Notes: generated by a model from the letters alone, not told the origin. Shown: positions 17,441 to 26,972, counted from the first letter of the stretch. The stretch is DNA of 64,000 nucleotides from an uncultured Saprospiraceae bacterium (GCA_937944245.1 CALDYY010000009.1:1-64000), one strand, 5' to 3'. Made by a program: numbers and translations.

Positions 17441-19873
17441 GTGATGAAAAAAACGTATCTCTTATTAATTGCCCTTTGTTGGTGTGTGCTAGGTGCTGCA
17501 CAATCGAAGGAGAGTAAAAAAGAATCAGTTGATTCGACGGCAACTGCTACAAAAAAACATTCTTACGATAAGCTGATTTTGGAGGCTGAAAAACGACAAA
17601 CGGATTCAGGATTGTTTATCGTCCATAAAATAGACGATAAATACTACTTTGAATTGCCAAAGGAATTGTTAGAAAAGGAAATTTTGGTAGTTAGTATTAT
17701 TTCTGGTTATGTACCGAATTTGAATTTTGGTGGGGCAGGTATGAAGTCGCGCCCACAGCAAATCATTCGCTGGCAAAAGCACGACAATAATATATTGCTG
17801 CGCTCCGTATCTTATAACAACGTAGCGGATTTCAATGAGCCTATTTACCGCTCCTTGAAGAACAATAATTTCGAGCCAATTATTATGTCTTTTGACATTA
17901 AGTCGCCTAATAAGGATACTTCGGCTTATGTTATTGAAATAAGCAATTTATTCACGACGGATGTCCCAATGATTGGTCCATTAACGGACGGAGAAAGAAA
18001 GGAATTTGTGGTGAAGGGTATTGATAAATCCAGAAGTTTGATTGCACACATTCGGGCTTTTCCCACAAACGTGGAAGTGCGTCATGTGCTAACTTTCAAT
18101 GCAGATAAATTGCTAAGCAATCAACTTACAGGTGCGCTTTCCTTGGAAATGAACCAATCTTTTATTGTACTTCCTGATGAGCCAATGCAGCCAAGATTGT
18201 ACGATGCGCGAGTAGGTTATTTTTCTATCCAACAAACTAATTATAGTTTGGATGAGCAAAAAGCAGCTAAACGTAGGTACATCACTCGCTGGCGATTAGA
18301 ACCGAAGGACAAAGCCGCTTTTGAACGTGGTGAGTTAGTAGAACCTATCAAGCCGATTGTTTACTACATTGACCCTGCCACGCCAGAAAAGTGGCGACCT
18401 TTTCTCAAACAAGGGGTAGAAGATTGGCAGTTAGCTTTTGAGGCGGCAGGTTTCAAGAATGCTATTATTGCTAAAGACCCGCCAACGGCAGAGGAAAATC
18501 CAGAATGGAGTCCAGAGGATGCTCGTTTCTCGGTGATGCGATATATTACTACGGAAATTCAGAATGCGGTTGGTCCTCATGTGCATGACCCTCGAACAGG
18601 CGAGATTTTGGAAAGCGATATTCTTTGGTATCATAATATCATGAACTTGCTGCGCAACTGGTTCATGATGCAAACTGCTGGCATGAATCCCGAAGCAAGA
18701 AAAGCGAAATTCGATGATAAATTGATGGGAGAATTGATGCGTTTTGTGGCGGCACACGAAGTAGGACATACCCTAGGTTTGCCCCACAACATGGCAGCAA
18801 GTTCTGCTTACCCTGTGGATTCATTGCGCTCACCGAGTTTTACGAAAAAGAATTTTACAGCGCCTTCTATTATGGATTATGCTCGGTTTAATCACATAGC
18901 ACAACCCGGCGATGGCGACATCAACTTTATGCCTGGTATTGGTGAGTATGACATCTGGTCAATTATTTATGGCTATAAACCTACGGATGCCAAAACACCT
19001 GAGGAGGAACACAAGAAATATTTGAATGAATGGATAAAAGAACGTGCTGATAACCCCATTTATCGCTATGGTGCACAGCGTTTTAATCCAATTGACCCCA
19101 CGGCGCAAACAGAAGATTTGGGCGACGATTTGGTGAAATCAGGAGAATATGGTATTGCCAACTTGAAACGTATTTTGCCCAACATTGTAGATTGGTCAGC
19201 GGAGGAGGGGAAAAATTACGATGAACTAAGGGAGCTATACGAGCAGGTAATTGGTCAGTTCAACAAATATTTGCGTCATGTTGGTACGATAGTAGGTGGC
19301 GTTTATGAGTACCAAAAAACATACGATGAGGAAGGAGCGATTTTTGTGCATGTGGAAAAAGAAAAGCAGCAGAATGCCGTGCGCTTTTTGAATCAGCAAC
19401 TGTTCAATACGCCTACTTGGTTGCTGGAAGAAGCGGTGCTTTCCAGAATACAATCCACGGGAGTGGTCAATCAAATACGCACTTTGCAGGAGGGAACGTT
19501 GAACCGCTTGTTCGAGGCAGATCGCCTGAATCGAATGATGGAAAATGAAGCACTGAATAGCGCAAAAGCCTATCCTATGTTGGGTTTATTTGAAGACACG
19601 CGCAAAGGGATTTTTTCAGAACTAGCAAATAACACCACGATTGATCCTTATCGTAGAAACCTACAAAGGGCTTATGTGAATAAGATGCAAGATTTGATGA
19701 ATTTGCAGGGTAATGCCTATAATCAATCAGATATCAAAGCAATGGCGAGAGGAACACTCAGCACACTTCAAGCAGATTTAAAGAAAAGTGTAAAAAAACA
19801 AAAAGAAGAAACTTCCAAATATCATTTGGAAGACTTGTTAAAACGAGTGGAGAAAATACTAGGCGTAGAGTAA
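17441..19873 (+). CDS. Exported zinc-dependent metalloprotease (DUF5117/DUF5118 type)
   Basis: An 810-residue exported metalloprotease. The signal peptide is about 1-20 (LLIALCWCVLGAAQ). The zinc site HEVGHTLGLPH has His439, Glu440, His443 and His449, the extended metzincin motif. SIMDYARFN follows, with the Met-turn (MDY) typical of the group. The region before it (50-330) has the conserved DKYYFELPKELL and long beta segments seen in the DUF5118/DUF5117 modules. The C-terminus is helical. Proteins of this architecture are common in Bacteroidota; their targets are unknown. No T9SS tail is seen, so it probably acts in the periplasm. A perfect hairpin follows. ATGs at 17441 and 17444 are equivalent starts. 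Confidence 0.9.
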   Translation: MMKKTYLLLIALCWCVLGAAQSKESKKESVDSTATATKKHSYDKLILEAEKRQTDSGLFIVHKIDDKYYFELPKELLEKEILVVSIISGYVPNLNFGGAGMKSRPQQIIRWQKHDNNILLRSVSYNNVADFNEPIYRSLKNNNFEPIIMSFDIKSPNKDTSAYVIEISNLFTTDVPMIGPLTDGERKEFVVKGIDKSRSLIAHIRAFPTNVEVRHVLTFNADKLLSNQLTGALSLEMNQSFIVLPDEPMQPRLYDARVGYFSIQQTNYSLDEQKAAKRRYITRWRLEPKDKAAFERGELVEPIKPIVYYIDPATPEKWRPFLKQGVEDWQLAFEAAGFKNAIIAKDPPTAEENPEWSPEDARFSVMRYITTEIQNAVGPHVHDPRTGEILESDILWYHNIMNLLRNWFMMQTAGMNPEARKAKFDDKLMGELMRFVAAHEVGHTLGLPHNMAASSAYPVDSLRSPSFTKKNFTAPSIMDYARFNHIAQPGDGDINFMPGIGEYDIWSIIYGYKPTDAKTPEEEHKKYLNEWIKERADNPIYRYGAQRFNPIDPTAQTEDLGDDLVKSGEYGIANLKRILPNIVDWSAEEGKNYDELRELYEQVIGQFNKYLRHVGTIVGGVYEYQKTYDEEGAIFVHVEKEKQQNAVRFLNQQLFNTPTWLLEEAVLSRIQSTGVVNQIRTLQEGTLNRLFEADRLNRMMENEALNSAKAYPMLGLFEDTRKGIFSELANNTTIDPYRRNLQRAYVNKMQDLMNLQGNAYNQSDIKAMARGTLSTLQADLKKSVKKQKEETSKYHLEDLLKRVEKILGVE

Positions 19874-19883
19874 TAGAAAATTC

Positions 19884-19923
19884 ACATACATCTCTGAAAC
19901 AGATTGGTTTTAGAGATGTATGT
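19884..19923 (+). terminator. Hairpin terminator after the metalloprotease gene
   Basis: Perfect 12-bp arms (ACATACATCTCT at 19884-19895 and its complement at 19912-19923) with a 16-nt loop, 10 bp past the stop. The rest of the interval to 20182 is AT-rich and shows no gene. Confidence 0.6.
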
Positions 19924-20182
19924 CTTTACATAAAGTGCTTGTTATTCTATTGTTCTTGTGATAAAGAATATCAAATCAAAAATGAAAGATAAAGGAGTAT
20001 CTCTATTCCTTATTAAAAACTAGACAAAGTAGTACGGTTTTTACTGCTAAAGGCTAATCAAGACTTTACGCAAACTTAATTTATGCTTAATCATCTTCTC
20101 AGAGCATTCTTATACATTTGTAATGATTTAAAAATGCACAGCAAATCAACTTTTGATAGTTAATTTGCAGAATTTACAGTTT

Positions 20183-21346
20183 ATGTTAGCGCAAGACACA
20201 TTTGACATAGCCATTATTGGTGGGGGCATTATTGGAACAGCTCATGCTTACGAAGCGGCTAGAAGAGGCTTGAAAGTTGCCGTTTTTGAACGCCACCCTA
20301 GACCTGTGGGGGCAACCGTAAGAAATTTTGGTATGATTTGGCCCATCGGTCAGGCAGCTACCACTTTTGAGCGAGCTATGCGCTCGCGTGCCACTTGGTT
20401 AATATTAGCAAGAGAAGCCAACTTTTGGGCAAAACCTTGTGGTTCACTACACCTAGCTTATCATAATGATGAATTAGATGTGATGAATGAGTTTATTCAA
20501 ACTACGAGAAGCGTTGGTTATCAGGTAGAAATTTGGAGTCCTGAAAAAACAGTGGCAAAAAGTAAAACAGTCAATCCTATTGGATTGAAAGGGGCAATGT
20601 GGAGCGCAACGGAAGTGAATATTGACCCACGCGAAGCCACTGAAAAGTTGCAACAGTATTTACGCCAAGTGTGGAATGTGACCTTTTTTTATCAAACGGC
20701 TATTGTCCATGTGGATTACCCCTATCTTTCCGGTGGGGCAAAAACATGGAAAGCTAATCATATTATCGTTTGTAGTGGTGCTGATTTTGAAACGCTTTAT
20801 CCACAAATCTATGCCGAACAGCCTATCACTAAGTGTAAGTTGCAGATGTTGCGTACTGTTCCGCAGGAAAATAATGTCCAGTTAGGACCTAATCTAGCTG
20901 CAGGCTTAACACTTCAACATTATGCTTCTTTTGCGCACTGCAAATCGCTGGTGCGATTGAAAACACGCTTCGCTAGAGATATGGCAGAATACAATAAGTG
21001 GGGTATTCATGTACTACTTTCTCAGACGCACTCAGGGGAACTCACCATTGGCGATAGCCACGAATACGGGTTATCAGTTAATCCTTTTGACAGAGCAGAC
21101 ATCAATACACTCATTTTAAATTATTTACAACGATTTGCAAAAATTCAAAACCCCAGTATTCAGGAAACTTGGCATGGTGTGTATGCTAAGTTGCAAAATG
21201 GAGCAACATCATTAGTGCTGCATCCTACCAATGGAGTAACTATTGTCAATGGTGTGGGGGGAGCGGGCATGACACTTTCTTTTGGCTTAGCGGATGAGGT
21301 AGCAGAAATCATTGGAATGGATAAGCCATCCGTCAATTTAGTGTAG
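20183..21346 (+). CDS. FAD-dependent oxidoreductase (DAO family, TIGR03364-like)
   Basis: A 387-residue flavoprotein of the D-amino-acid oxidase superfamily. The Rossmann motif IAIIGGGIIGTAHAYEAARR lies near the N-terminus with the acidic strand end VFERHPRP, then the family-like GATVRNFGMIWPIGQ. The C-terminal FAD region has NGVGGAGMTLSFGLA. These features fit TIGR03364, a clade often found in phosphonate-degradation loci, where it oxidises an aminophosphonate. No phosphonate gene is nearby, so the substrate here is open. I chose the ATG at 20183 (MLAQDTFDIAI); an in-frame TTG at 20153 is less likely. Single gene, convergent with the OmpA-family gene. Confidence 0.82.
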   Translation: MLAQDTFDIAIIGGGIIGTAHAYEAARRGLKVAVFERHPRPVGATVRNFGMIWPIGQAATTFERAMRSRATWLILAREANFWAKPCGSLHLAYHNDELDVMNEFIQTTRSVGYQVEIWSPEKTVAKSKTVNPIGLKGAMWSATEVNIDPREATEKLQQYLRQVWNVTFFYQTAIVHVDYPYLSGGAKTWKANHIIVCSGADFETLYPQIYAEQPITKCKLQMLRTVPQENNVQLGPNLAAGLTLQHYASFAHCKSLVRLKTRFARDMAEYNKWGIHVLLSQTHSGELTIGDSHEYGLSVNPFDRADINTLILNYLQRFAKIQNPSIQETWHGVYAKLQNGATSLVLHPTNGVTIVNGVGGAGMTLSFGLADEVAEIIGMDKPSVNLV

Positions 21347-21358
21347 TGTTACCAATAG

Positions 21359-22471
21359 TTACTTTTTTACAACCATAAATTCTACTCGCCTATTGAGTTT
21401 TCTTCCCGTTTCATTTTGGTTGGAGGCAATAGGCAAAGTGCTTCCAAAGCCCATACACTGTAAGCGTTCTGGCGCAATACCATTATCGCTTAAAAAGTCA
21501 ACCACTTCTTGTGCTCGTTGCTTAGAAAGATATTGATTATAGCTTTCACTACCCTGATTATCCGTGTGGCCACGAACTTCTATAACCATTTCAGGATATT
21601 CTTGTAAAATGCGCAGCAGTTTTCTCAATTCTTGATAAGAACGAGGGAGTAGTTCAAATTTATCAGTATCAAAAAATATGTTTTTAAGTTGAATGATTTT
21701 TCCTGGTTCTAGTACAGCTAGGCTGATGTCATTTGTATCCAATGGAGCTTTTATGATAGGTGGAATTTTTTTTACTAATACATCATCAATATAATAATAA
21801 GCAAATTTTAATGGGTCTTCTACTTTTGGCACAATTGTTTTTGTGAGGCTATCTGAAAAAAAATTGCCAATCAAGATATAATCTGCATCTTCTGTGGCAG
21901 TAAAATAACCAGAGACCTTAACCCATTTTTTGGGCGAGGTAGTGATAACGTTATCCGAATTAAAAAGTGGAACTATTTCTATGGGGCGATCTACTTTTAT
22001 GTCCGTCGCCCCTTTTGTAAAATGTACACCTATATTATTTACCTGTAAAGAACGAACTAAAGGCACTGTCCAAAATTCAACATAATAAGTTTGCTCAGGA
22101 ACAAGTGCCTCTAATAACTGCACTTGAATATACTCTCGACAGTGAGGTTTGCCTTGTTCACAGCCATAAACTGTAATACCAACCATAGAAGCCCCTGTAC
22201 GTACTTTTTGTTCCCCGAACCCTTTGTCTGCCCAATGTTCTGGCACTCTTACTTTCGGGCTAAAGGCATCGGGCGAGGCGGCAGTAGCCGATGACCAATA
22301 GCGCATGACATCAGTGAAATGAGTACCTCGATAATACCATCCAATGGGCGTTTTGGAATATTCTTCAAAACTTGGATTAGGGACTAAGTTCTCTAGTTCC
22401 GTAAGGTTGGATTGTGCCTTTCCAATTAAAACATAAAAAATAAAAAAGAGCAACAAGACAAATTTTTTCAT
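21359..22471 (-). CDS. OmpA-family outer-membrane protein
   Basis: A 370-residue exported protein. The signal peptide is about 1-19 (FVLLLFFIFYVLIGKAQ). Residues 25-230 form a beta-rich module beginning NLVPNPSFEEYSKTPIGWY, resembling the carbohydrate-binding-like domain placed before OmpA domains in Bacteroidota. Residues 255-370 are an OmpA C-terminal domain: IFFDTDKFELLPRSYQEL, VIEVRGHTDNQGS, LSKQRAQEVVDFL and GRKLNRRVEF, which bind peptidoglycan. The protein should tether the outer membrane to the cell wall, perhaps with a surface-facing or periplasmic sandwich domain. Single gene. Confidence 0.88.
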   Translation of the reverse strand: MKKFVLLLFFIFYVLIGKAQSNLTELENLVPNPSFEEYSKTPIGWYYRGTHFTDVMRYWSSATAASPDAFSPKVRVPEHWADKGFGEQKVRTGASMVGITVYGCEQGKPHCREYIQVQLLEALVPEQTYYVEFWTVPLVRSLQVNNIGVHFTKGATDIKVDRPIEIVPLFNSDNVITTSPKKWVKVSGYFTATEDADYILIGNFFSDSLTKTIVPKVEDPLKFAYYYIDDVLVKKIPPIIKAPLDTNDISLAVLEPGKIIQLKNIFFDTDKFELLPRSYQELRKLLRILQEYPEMVIEVRGHTDNQGSESYNQYLSKQRAQEVVDFLSDNGIAPERLQCMGFGSTLPIASNQNETGRKLNRRVEFMVVKK

Positions 22472-22550
22472 CTCTTAAATGTTGTCACTATATAACGTCA
22501 TTAAACGATATTTTTTTATTTAGTTTAACTTTATTTCAATATCTTTTTCT

Positions 22551-22799
22551 ATGATAAGCAATAATTACGAACCAATTGACTGTAATTTTTATGACCTATT
22601 AGAGGCTGCAGCTACCTTAAAAAAAGAATGTATTATTGACTTTTTTAACGCAGAATTTAGAGAACAACAAATACTTAGCAGAATTAAAAACCTTTTCACA
22701 GAGAACAAAGAAGAGTACATGGAATTAGAAAATGATACACTCATTCGGCTTGATAAAATTATCGCAGTGAACGGCAAAAAACTCCCCAATGTTTGTTGA
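22551..22799 (+). CDS. rof: Rof-like Rho-binding antiterminator
   Basis: An 82-residue protein that I recognise as a relative of E. coli Rof (YaeO). It starts with the family's YEPIDCNFYDLLEAA (Rof: YQPINCDDYDNLELA), has an internal beta region, and ends with LIRLDKIIAVN (Rof: LRLDKI). Rof binds the Rho hexamer and blocks its RNA loading, reducing Rho-dependent termination. The Sm-like fold length (about 80) matches. It stands alone between the OmpA gene (divergent) and an outer-membrane protein gene with its own promoter. Function in this lineage is inferred from similarity by eye. Confidence 0.75.
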   Translation: MISNNYEPIDCNFYDLLEAAATLKKECIIDFFNAEFREQQILSRIKNLFTENKEEYMELENDTLIRLDKIIAVNGKKLPNVC

Positions 22800-22831
22800 C
22801 GTATTCTTATCTTACTTTGTTTTCATACTCT

Positions 22832-22861
22832 TTTGTTGTAAACAAAGGTTGACTATCTTTG
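22832..22861 (+). promoter_or_regulatory. Promoter of the outer-membrane protein gene
   Basis: TTTG (22832-22835), an 18-nt spacer and TATCTTTG (22854-22861) fit the Bacteroidota consensus in both boxes and spacing. It lies 24 bp before the ATG at 22885, so the leader would be short. Confidence 0.65.
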
Positions 22862-22884
22862 AGGAGTAAACTAAGGAAATCGTT

Positions 22885-23763
22885 ATGAGAAAATTATCCA
22901 TTTTTTTATTTGTTTTTTTTGTTTCGGTAACGCTTGCATCATTGCGCGCTCAGGAATCAGTTAAGGATACTACCTTGATTCTAAGTGTTTTAACTTTAGA
23001 TGGCAACGAATATGTAGGTGAATTAGTAGAAAGAAATGCGGAAGTGGTTATTTTAAACACTTACAGGTTAGGTGTAGTAACAATAAAAACAAGCGATATT
23101 AAGAGGACACGTATTGTCAAGCCTAGCGAAATCAAAAGTGGACAGGTTTGGACAGAAAATGCCCAAGCAAGTCGTTATTTTTACACACCCAATGGTTACG
23201 GCTTGCGAAAGGGGGAGGGTTACTATCAAAATGTTTTAATATTATTCAATCAACTAAGCTACGGCGTTAGCAATAGATTTACAGTTGGAATGGGAACAGT
23301 GCCTGTTTTTTTATTTGGTGCAGATGCCTTTCCTATTTGGGTGACTGCTAAATGGTCTATTCCAGTGATAGAAGATAAAGTCAATTTAGGTATTGGTGGA
23401 TTAGGTGGATTTATCTTAAACGGGGGTGAATCCTTTGGTATTCCTTTTGGCACAGCCACCTTTGGTAACCGCGATGCTAATTTTAATTTCGGATTAGGCT
23501 GGGCATATGGTGGTGGTGAATTTGCCAACCGACCGACAATTACATTGAGTTATATAAATCGGTATAGCAAACGTTCTTACTTTATCACTGACAATTATTT
23601 GATTACAAGTCCCGATTTTAGTTCTTTGTTTCTCTCTGCTGGAGGTAGAACATTGTGGGGCAATTTTGCATTAGACTACGGCGGTGTTTTACCCATAGGT
23701 GGTGATATTGGCACGTTTATTGTTATTCCTTGGTTAGGAATTTCTATTAACTTTGGTCAGTAA
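22885..23763 (+). CDS. Outer-membrane beta-barrel protein, function unknown
   Basis: A 292-residue exported protein with a signal peptide (about 1-23, ending LRAQ). Residues 30-80 are a short beta domain (LDGNEYVGELVERNAEVVILNT, where each strand alternates hydrophobic and polar residues). Residues 95-292 have amphipathic Gly/aromatic-rich strands ending in WLGISINFGQ, as in a porin-like barrel. The pattern is seen in many Bacteroidota proteins of unknown function. It has its own promoter and ends at a hairpin shared with the convergent repeat protein. I recognise no specific family. Confidence 0.65.
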   Translation: MRKLSIFLFVFFVSVTLASLRAQESVKDTTLILSVLTLDGNEYVGELVERNAEVVILNTYRLGVVTIKTSDIKRTRIVKPSEIKSGQVWTENAQASRYFYTPNGYGLRKGEGYYQNVLILFNQLSYGVSNRFTVGMGTVPVFLFGADAFPIWVTAKWSIPVIEDKVNLGIGGLGGFILNGGESFGIPFGTATFGNRDANFNFGLGWAYGGGEFANRPTITLSYINRYSKRSYFITDNYLITSPDFSSLFLSAGGRTLWGNFALDYGGVLPIGGDIGTFIVIPWLGISINFGQ

Positions 23764-23813
23764 GCAAACTAAGTCAACCGTCCCATTTTTATGGAATGAT
23801 TGACTCAGTTGCT
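23764..23813. terminator. Bidirectional hairpin between convergent genes
   Basis: GCAAACT.AGTCAA..CCAT pairs imperfectly with ATGG..TTGACT.AGTTGC around a TTTTT loop. It fills the gap between the outer-membrane protein gene and the repeat protein gene, so it can serve both. Confidence 0.5.
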
Positions 23814-23829
23814 ATATTTTCAAATTCAA

Positions 23830-26454
23830 TTAATGGCTTGATTTTACAAATCTAATCGTTTTTAAACCTTCTCCAGTTTGAATATTTAGGAAATAGATGC
23901 CATTGGCTAAACCCGAAGTGTCTAATTCAAGGTTTTGCTTACCTGCATAAAGTGTTCCCAAATGCTGTTTTATTACCATTTGTCCCATCGCATTGGATAC
24001 ACTCAACCTAGTAACAGAAGCATTTTTCAGGTCAAAGCTAATGTTGGCAGTTTGAGCTACTGGATTTGGAAAAAATTTGAAATTCTCTAACTCCAGCGTG
24101 CCTACTCCAGAAGTAAATGGCTGCCCAACCAATTGGAAGAAAAATTCTCCTGGTGCATCAGAGGTAATTCTAGTGGAGATACGTAGTAGCCATTCTGTGG
24201 GTTGACCAGTGAAACCAACAATAGTATCTATAAAGGCTCTTTGTCCACGAAATGATGATGTGGATAGACAATAATTAGCCCCTGAGCTATCTGCACGAGT
24301 ATCGCAAGCAGAGAATAGGTCAACTACAAACTGTGTATTTTCTTGTACAGGGAAGAAGCGAAATTCTACTTCTTTATTGAACCCTGAATTAAAGCGATAC
24401 CATACATCTAAAAATTCACCGGAAGGACGACACACTGGGTTGATTGTTCCTTCGGAAGAACCACTCCTGTTTGTTCCTTCAAAAACGACATCAAAGTTAG
24501 TGGCACTTTCGCTAGTCGCTATAAATGCTGGCGTGGCATTTTCACAATTATCATTTACTGGTGGTGCTGGTGGTACAAATCTTTTTACCGTAAACACGCC
24601 ATCCCCTAAATCAGCCGGTGACCAACCACCAAGTCTAAATTTGTAAACCTTACCTTCTTCCACAGGAAAAACTGCTCTTGAGGTAAAGTTACCGCAATTG
24701 TTATCATTAATATCCAAACCATCATCGCTGCATCCTATTAATGAATCAACAGAAATATTACATTCATTCTCAGGGGATGCTACATAAACTGCCATTCTTG
24801 AGTCAAAGTTAGAAGTGCCACAGTTAGACCACTCTAAGAATCCTGTGAAAGTAGATTTCCAAGTGTACCAAATGTCATTGTAAACGAAACGCTCTCCTAC
24901 ATCGAAGCAGGATTGTGGATCATGTTCTGGTTTGCCTGTTCTTGCTCCTGCTGTTGAAAATAGAACAAGGGTAGAATCACTAGCCCCCAAGTCAAGTTCA
25001 ATAGCTCCAAAGCAATTGTCATTTATTGGTGCATTTGTTGGACGGAAAGGAAGTAACGAAAACGAACCAAATCCAGATTCACCTGGCGCGCCACTGCCCC
25101 AACCGCCGATTCTCAGTAGGTATTCTTTACCTTCTTCCGCATCAAAAACTAAAATGGATTCAAAGTTAGCACAACCTGGACCATCCTCGCTACAAGCAAT
25201 GATGTTGGCATCTGTACCTGGACAAGCTGCATTTGGTCCATAAACTGCAATTTTAGTATCGAAATTGGCTTTGTTACAAGTGCTAAATTCAACAGCACCC
25301 GTTTCTTGTGCTGTCCACTTGTACCATACATCGTTATAGATTACGTCAGGGGTGCTACCTCCACTGGGTAAACAAGCTGTTGGGTGTCTTGGACCATCAG
25401 TTGTTGCACCTAGTGTAGAGAATGCAATAGAATCGGAAAGCATTACTGTTATTGCATTATCGCAGTTATCGTTTACTGGTCCTTCACTTACCGTTATGTT
25501 GCTAATGGAAAAGGTACCAAAACCCGACTCGCCGGGTGCGCCACTGCCCCAACCTCCAATGCGCAGAATAAAGGTCTGTCCTTCCATTACTTCAAATTTT
25601 ACTTTGGAAGTAAACCCTGCACAACCACCTGCATCCTCGCTACATCCAATCACATCTGCATCCGTAAGCGGACAAGCAGCATTTGGTCCGTAAACGGCAA
25701 TTTTGGTATCAAAATTAGCTGTTCCACATGTAGAAAATTCAGCAGTTCCAGTAAAATTAGCCTTCCACTTGTAGTAAACATCATTGTAAATGATACCGGG
25801 TGTACTTCCTCCTGCTGGCAAACAAGCCGTTGGATGTTCTGGTCCATCTGTGGTTGCCCCAATAGTCGTAAATTCAATGCCTTCTCCTAAGTTTACTTCA
25901 ATTGCTGTTTCGCAAGTATTATTAGGAGGAGTTCCCGATTCTTGAAATACTTTTAAGCCAAATGTACCAAACCCAGATTCACCTGGTGCGCCATTTCCCC
26001 AGCCACCAATGCGCAAGAGATAAGTCTTTCCTTCTTCTGCATCGAATGTTAAAACGGATTCAAAATTGGCACAGCCAGGTCCGTCTTCGCTACATGCTAA
26101 GATATTAGCATCCGAGCCAGGACATTCTACGTTAGGACCGTAAACAGCTATTTTGGTATCAAAGTTAGCCTTATTGCAAGTGCTAAACTCAATTTTACCT
26201 GTGAGTGTAGCTGTCCATTTGAACCATACATCATTGTAGATGATTCCAGGTGTTGCGCCACTTGAAGGTAGGCAAGCCATTGGATGTTCTGGTCCGTTAG
26301 TAGTTGCACCTATTGTGCTAAAAGGAATAGAATCGGATAACACAGTAATGACAATAGCACTGTCGCAAGTGTTGTTGATTGGCACAGATTGTGTCCAACC
26401 AGTGATGCTAATAGCAAAAAACGCTATCAGCACAAAAAGTAAACGTTTGTTCAT
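23830..26454 (-). CDS. T9SS-secreted repeat protein (four pre-peptidase-C-like domains)
   Basis: An 874-residue secreted protein. A signal peptide (about 1-21, ending GWTQ) is followed by three near-identical domains of 150 residues (27-176, 177-326, 327-476), a fourth diverged copy (about 477-633), a shorter fifth-like domain (635-780) and a T9SS sorting domain (FFPNPVAQTANISF to the end, with GIYFLNIQTGEGL). Each of the first three repeats holds six cysteines, for example 61, 93, 111, 121 and 128 in repeat 1, and the motifs NDVWFKWTA, NFDTKIAVYGP and LLRIGGWG.GAPGESGFG, which resemble the pre-peptidase C-terminal (PPC) beta-sandwich. There is no catalytic domain, so it is probably a surface adhesin or binding protein. 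Single gene. Confidence 0.87.
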   Translation of the reverse strand: MNKRLLFVLIAFFAISITGWTQSVPINNTCDSAIVITVLSDSIPFSTIGATTNGPEHPMACLPSSGATPGIIYNDVWFKWTATLTGKIEFSTCNKANFDTKIAVYGPNVECPGSDANILACSEDGPGCANFESVLTFDAEEGKTYLLRIGGWGNGAPGESGFGTFGLKVFQESGTPPNNTCETAIEVNLGEGIEFTTIGATTDGPEHPTACLPAGGSTPGIIYNDVYYKWKANFTGTAEFSTCGTANFDTKIAVYGPNAACPLTDADVIGCSEDAGGCAGFTSKVKFEVMEGQTFILRIGGWGSGAPGESGFGTFSISNITVSEGPVNDNCDNAITVMLSDSIAFSTLGATTDGPRHPTACLPSGGSTPDVIYNDVWYKWTAQETGAVEFSTCNKANFDTKIAVYGPNAACPGTDANIIACSEDGPGCANFESILVFDAEEGKEYLLRIGGWGSGAPGESGFGSFSLLPFRPTNAPINDNCFGAIELDLGASDSTLVLFSTAGARTGKPEHDPQSCFDVGERFVYNDIWYTWKSTFTGFLEWSNCGTSNFDSRMAVYVASPENECNISVDSLIGCSDDGLDINDNNCGNFTSRAVFPVEEGKVYKFRLGGWSPADLGDGVFTVKRFVPPAPPVNDNCENATPAFIATSESATNFDVVFEGTNRSGSSEGTINPVCRPSGEFLDVWYRFNSGFNKEVEFRFFPVQENTQFVVDLFSACDTRADSSGANYCLSTSSFRGQRAFIDTIVGFTGQPTEWLLRISTRITSDAPGEFFFQLVGQPFTSGVGTLELENFKFFPNPVAQTANISFDLKNASVTRLSVSNAMGQMVIKQHLGTLYAGKQNLELDTSGLANGIYFLNIQTGEGLKTIRFVKSSH
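25027..26376 (-). repeat. Three 450-bp coding repeats
   Basis: Three head-to-tail 450-bp units encode the 150-residue domains. Protein identity is very high while codons differ between copies; compare the Gly-Ala-Pro-Gly-Glu-Ser stretch near 25081, 25531 and 25981. So the duplication is old and the protein is under purifying selection. Confidence 0.8.
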
Positions 26455-26675
26455 AGTTGCAAGATGTTAAATTGAATCAATGAAATTAATTACTATTTAA
26501 TCTTGCAATATTAGAAATATTTAGAACATTTATTAGGATATATATATATATTTTTTTGAAGCTATTTGGTGTCAAATACGGAATTAGGAAGGAAAAGAAA
26601 TGTAAAATATTTATTTATATAATTTAACGATTAATTATACCGTTAATTCTATTTTTAACCAATTTTAAATTGTTT

Positions 26676-26972
26676 CTAATTCAATGAAAAATGTAATACC
26701 ATTTCTGAAGAATGATGAAACATAAGTTCCTGGATGTTTGGTGTCATCCATTCCGCCAACGGCCATTCAGCAATACCTTCTATTACATCAAAAGCTGATT
26801 CAGCGACAAAAACAGTCCACAATTTGGCACGGTCAAGGGAAAGCGAATAAGATTTTATTTTGCCTTCTGCCAGCAATCGGTCTATCATCAAACGTTGCAT
26901 GGGAATAAGATTAATAAAATCCTGTGGGAATGGGTTAGGCAAATCAAATTCTACCATATATTGTTTCAGCAT
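26676..26972 (-). CDS. Muconolactone isomerase-like small protein
   Basis: A 98-residue protein with the dimeric alpha/beta-barrel pattern of muconolactone delta-isomerase: MLKQYMVEFDLPNPFPQDF, a helix to RLLAEGKIKSYSLSLDRAKLW, then VIEGIAEWPLAEWMTP. The length is right for the family. No aromatic-degradation gene is near, so a role in beta-ketoadipate metabolism is not supported; such stand-alone members are common and uncharacterised. It lies just downstream of the inositol monophosphatase gene on the same strand (gap about 50 bp), so the two may be co-transcribed. Confidence 0.7.
   Translation of the reverse strand: MLKQYMVEFDLPNPFPQDFINLIPMQRLMIDRLLAEGKIKSYSLSLDRAKLWTVFVAESAFDVIEGIAEWPLAEWMTPNIQELMFHHSSEMVLHFSLN

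Noticed and set aside
26520..26560. TATATATA tract upstream of the repeat protein gene
   Set aside because: Simple low-complexity DNA in an AT-rich intergenic region; no flanking motif suggests a phase-variation switch.
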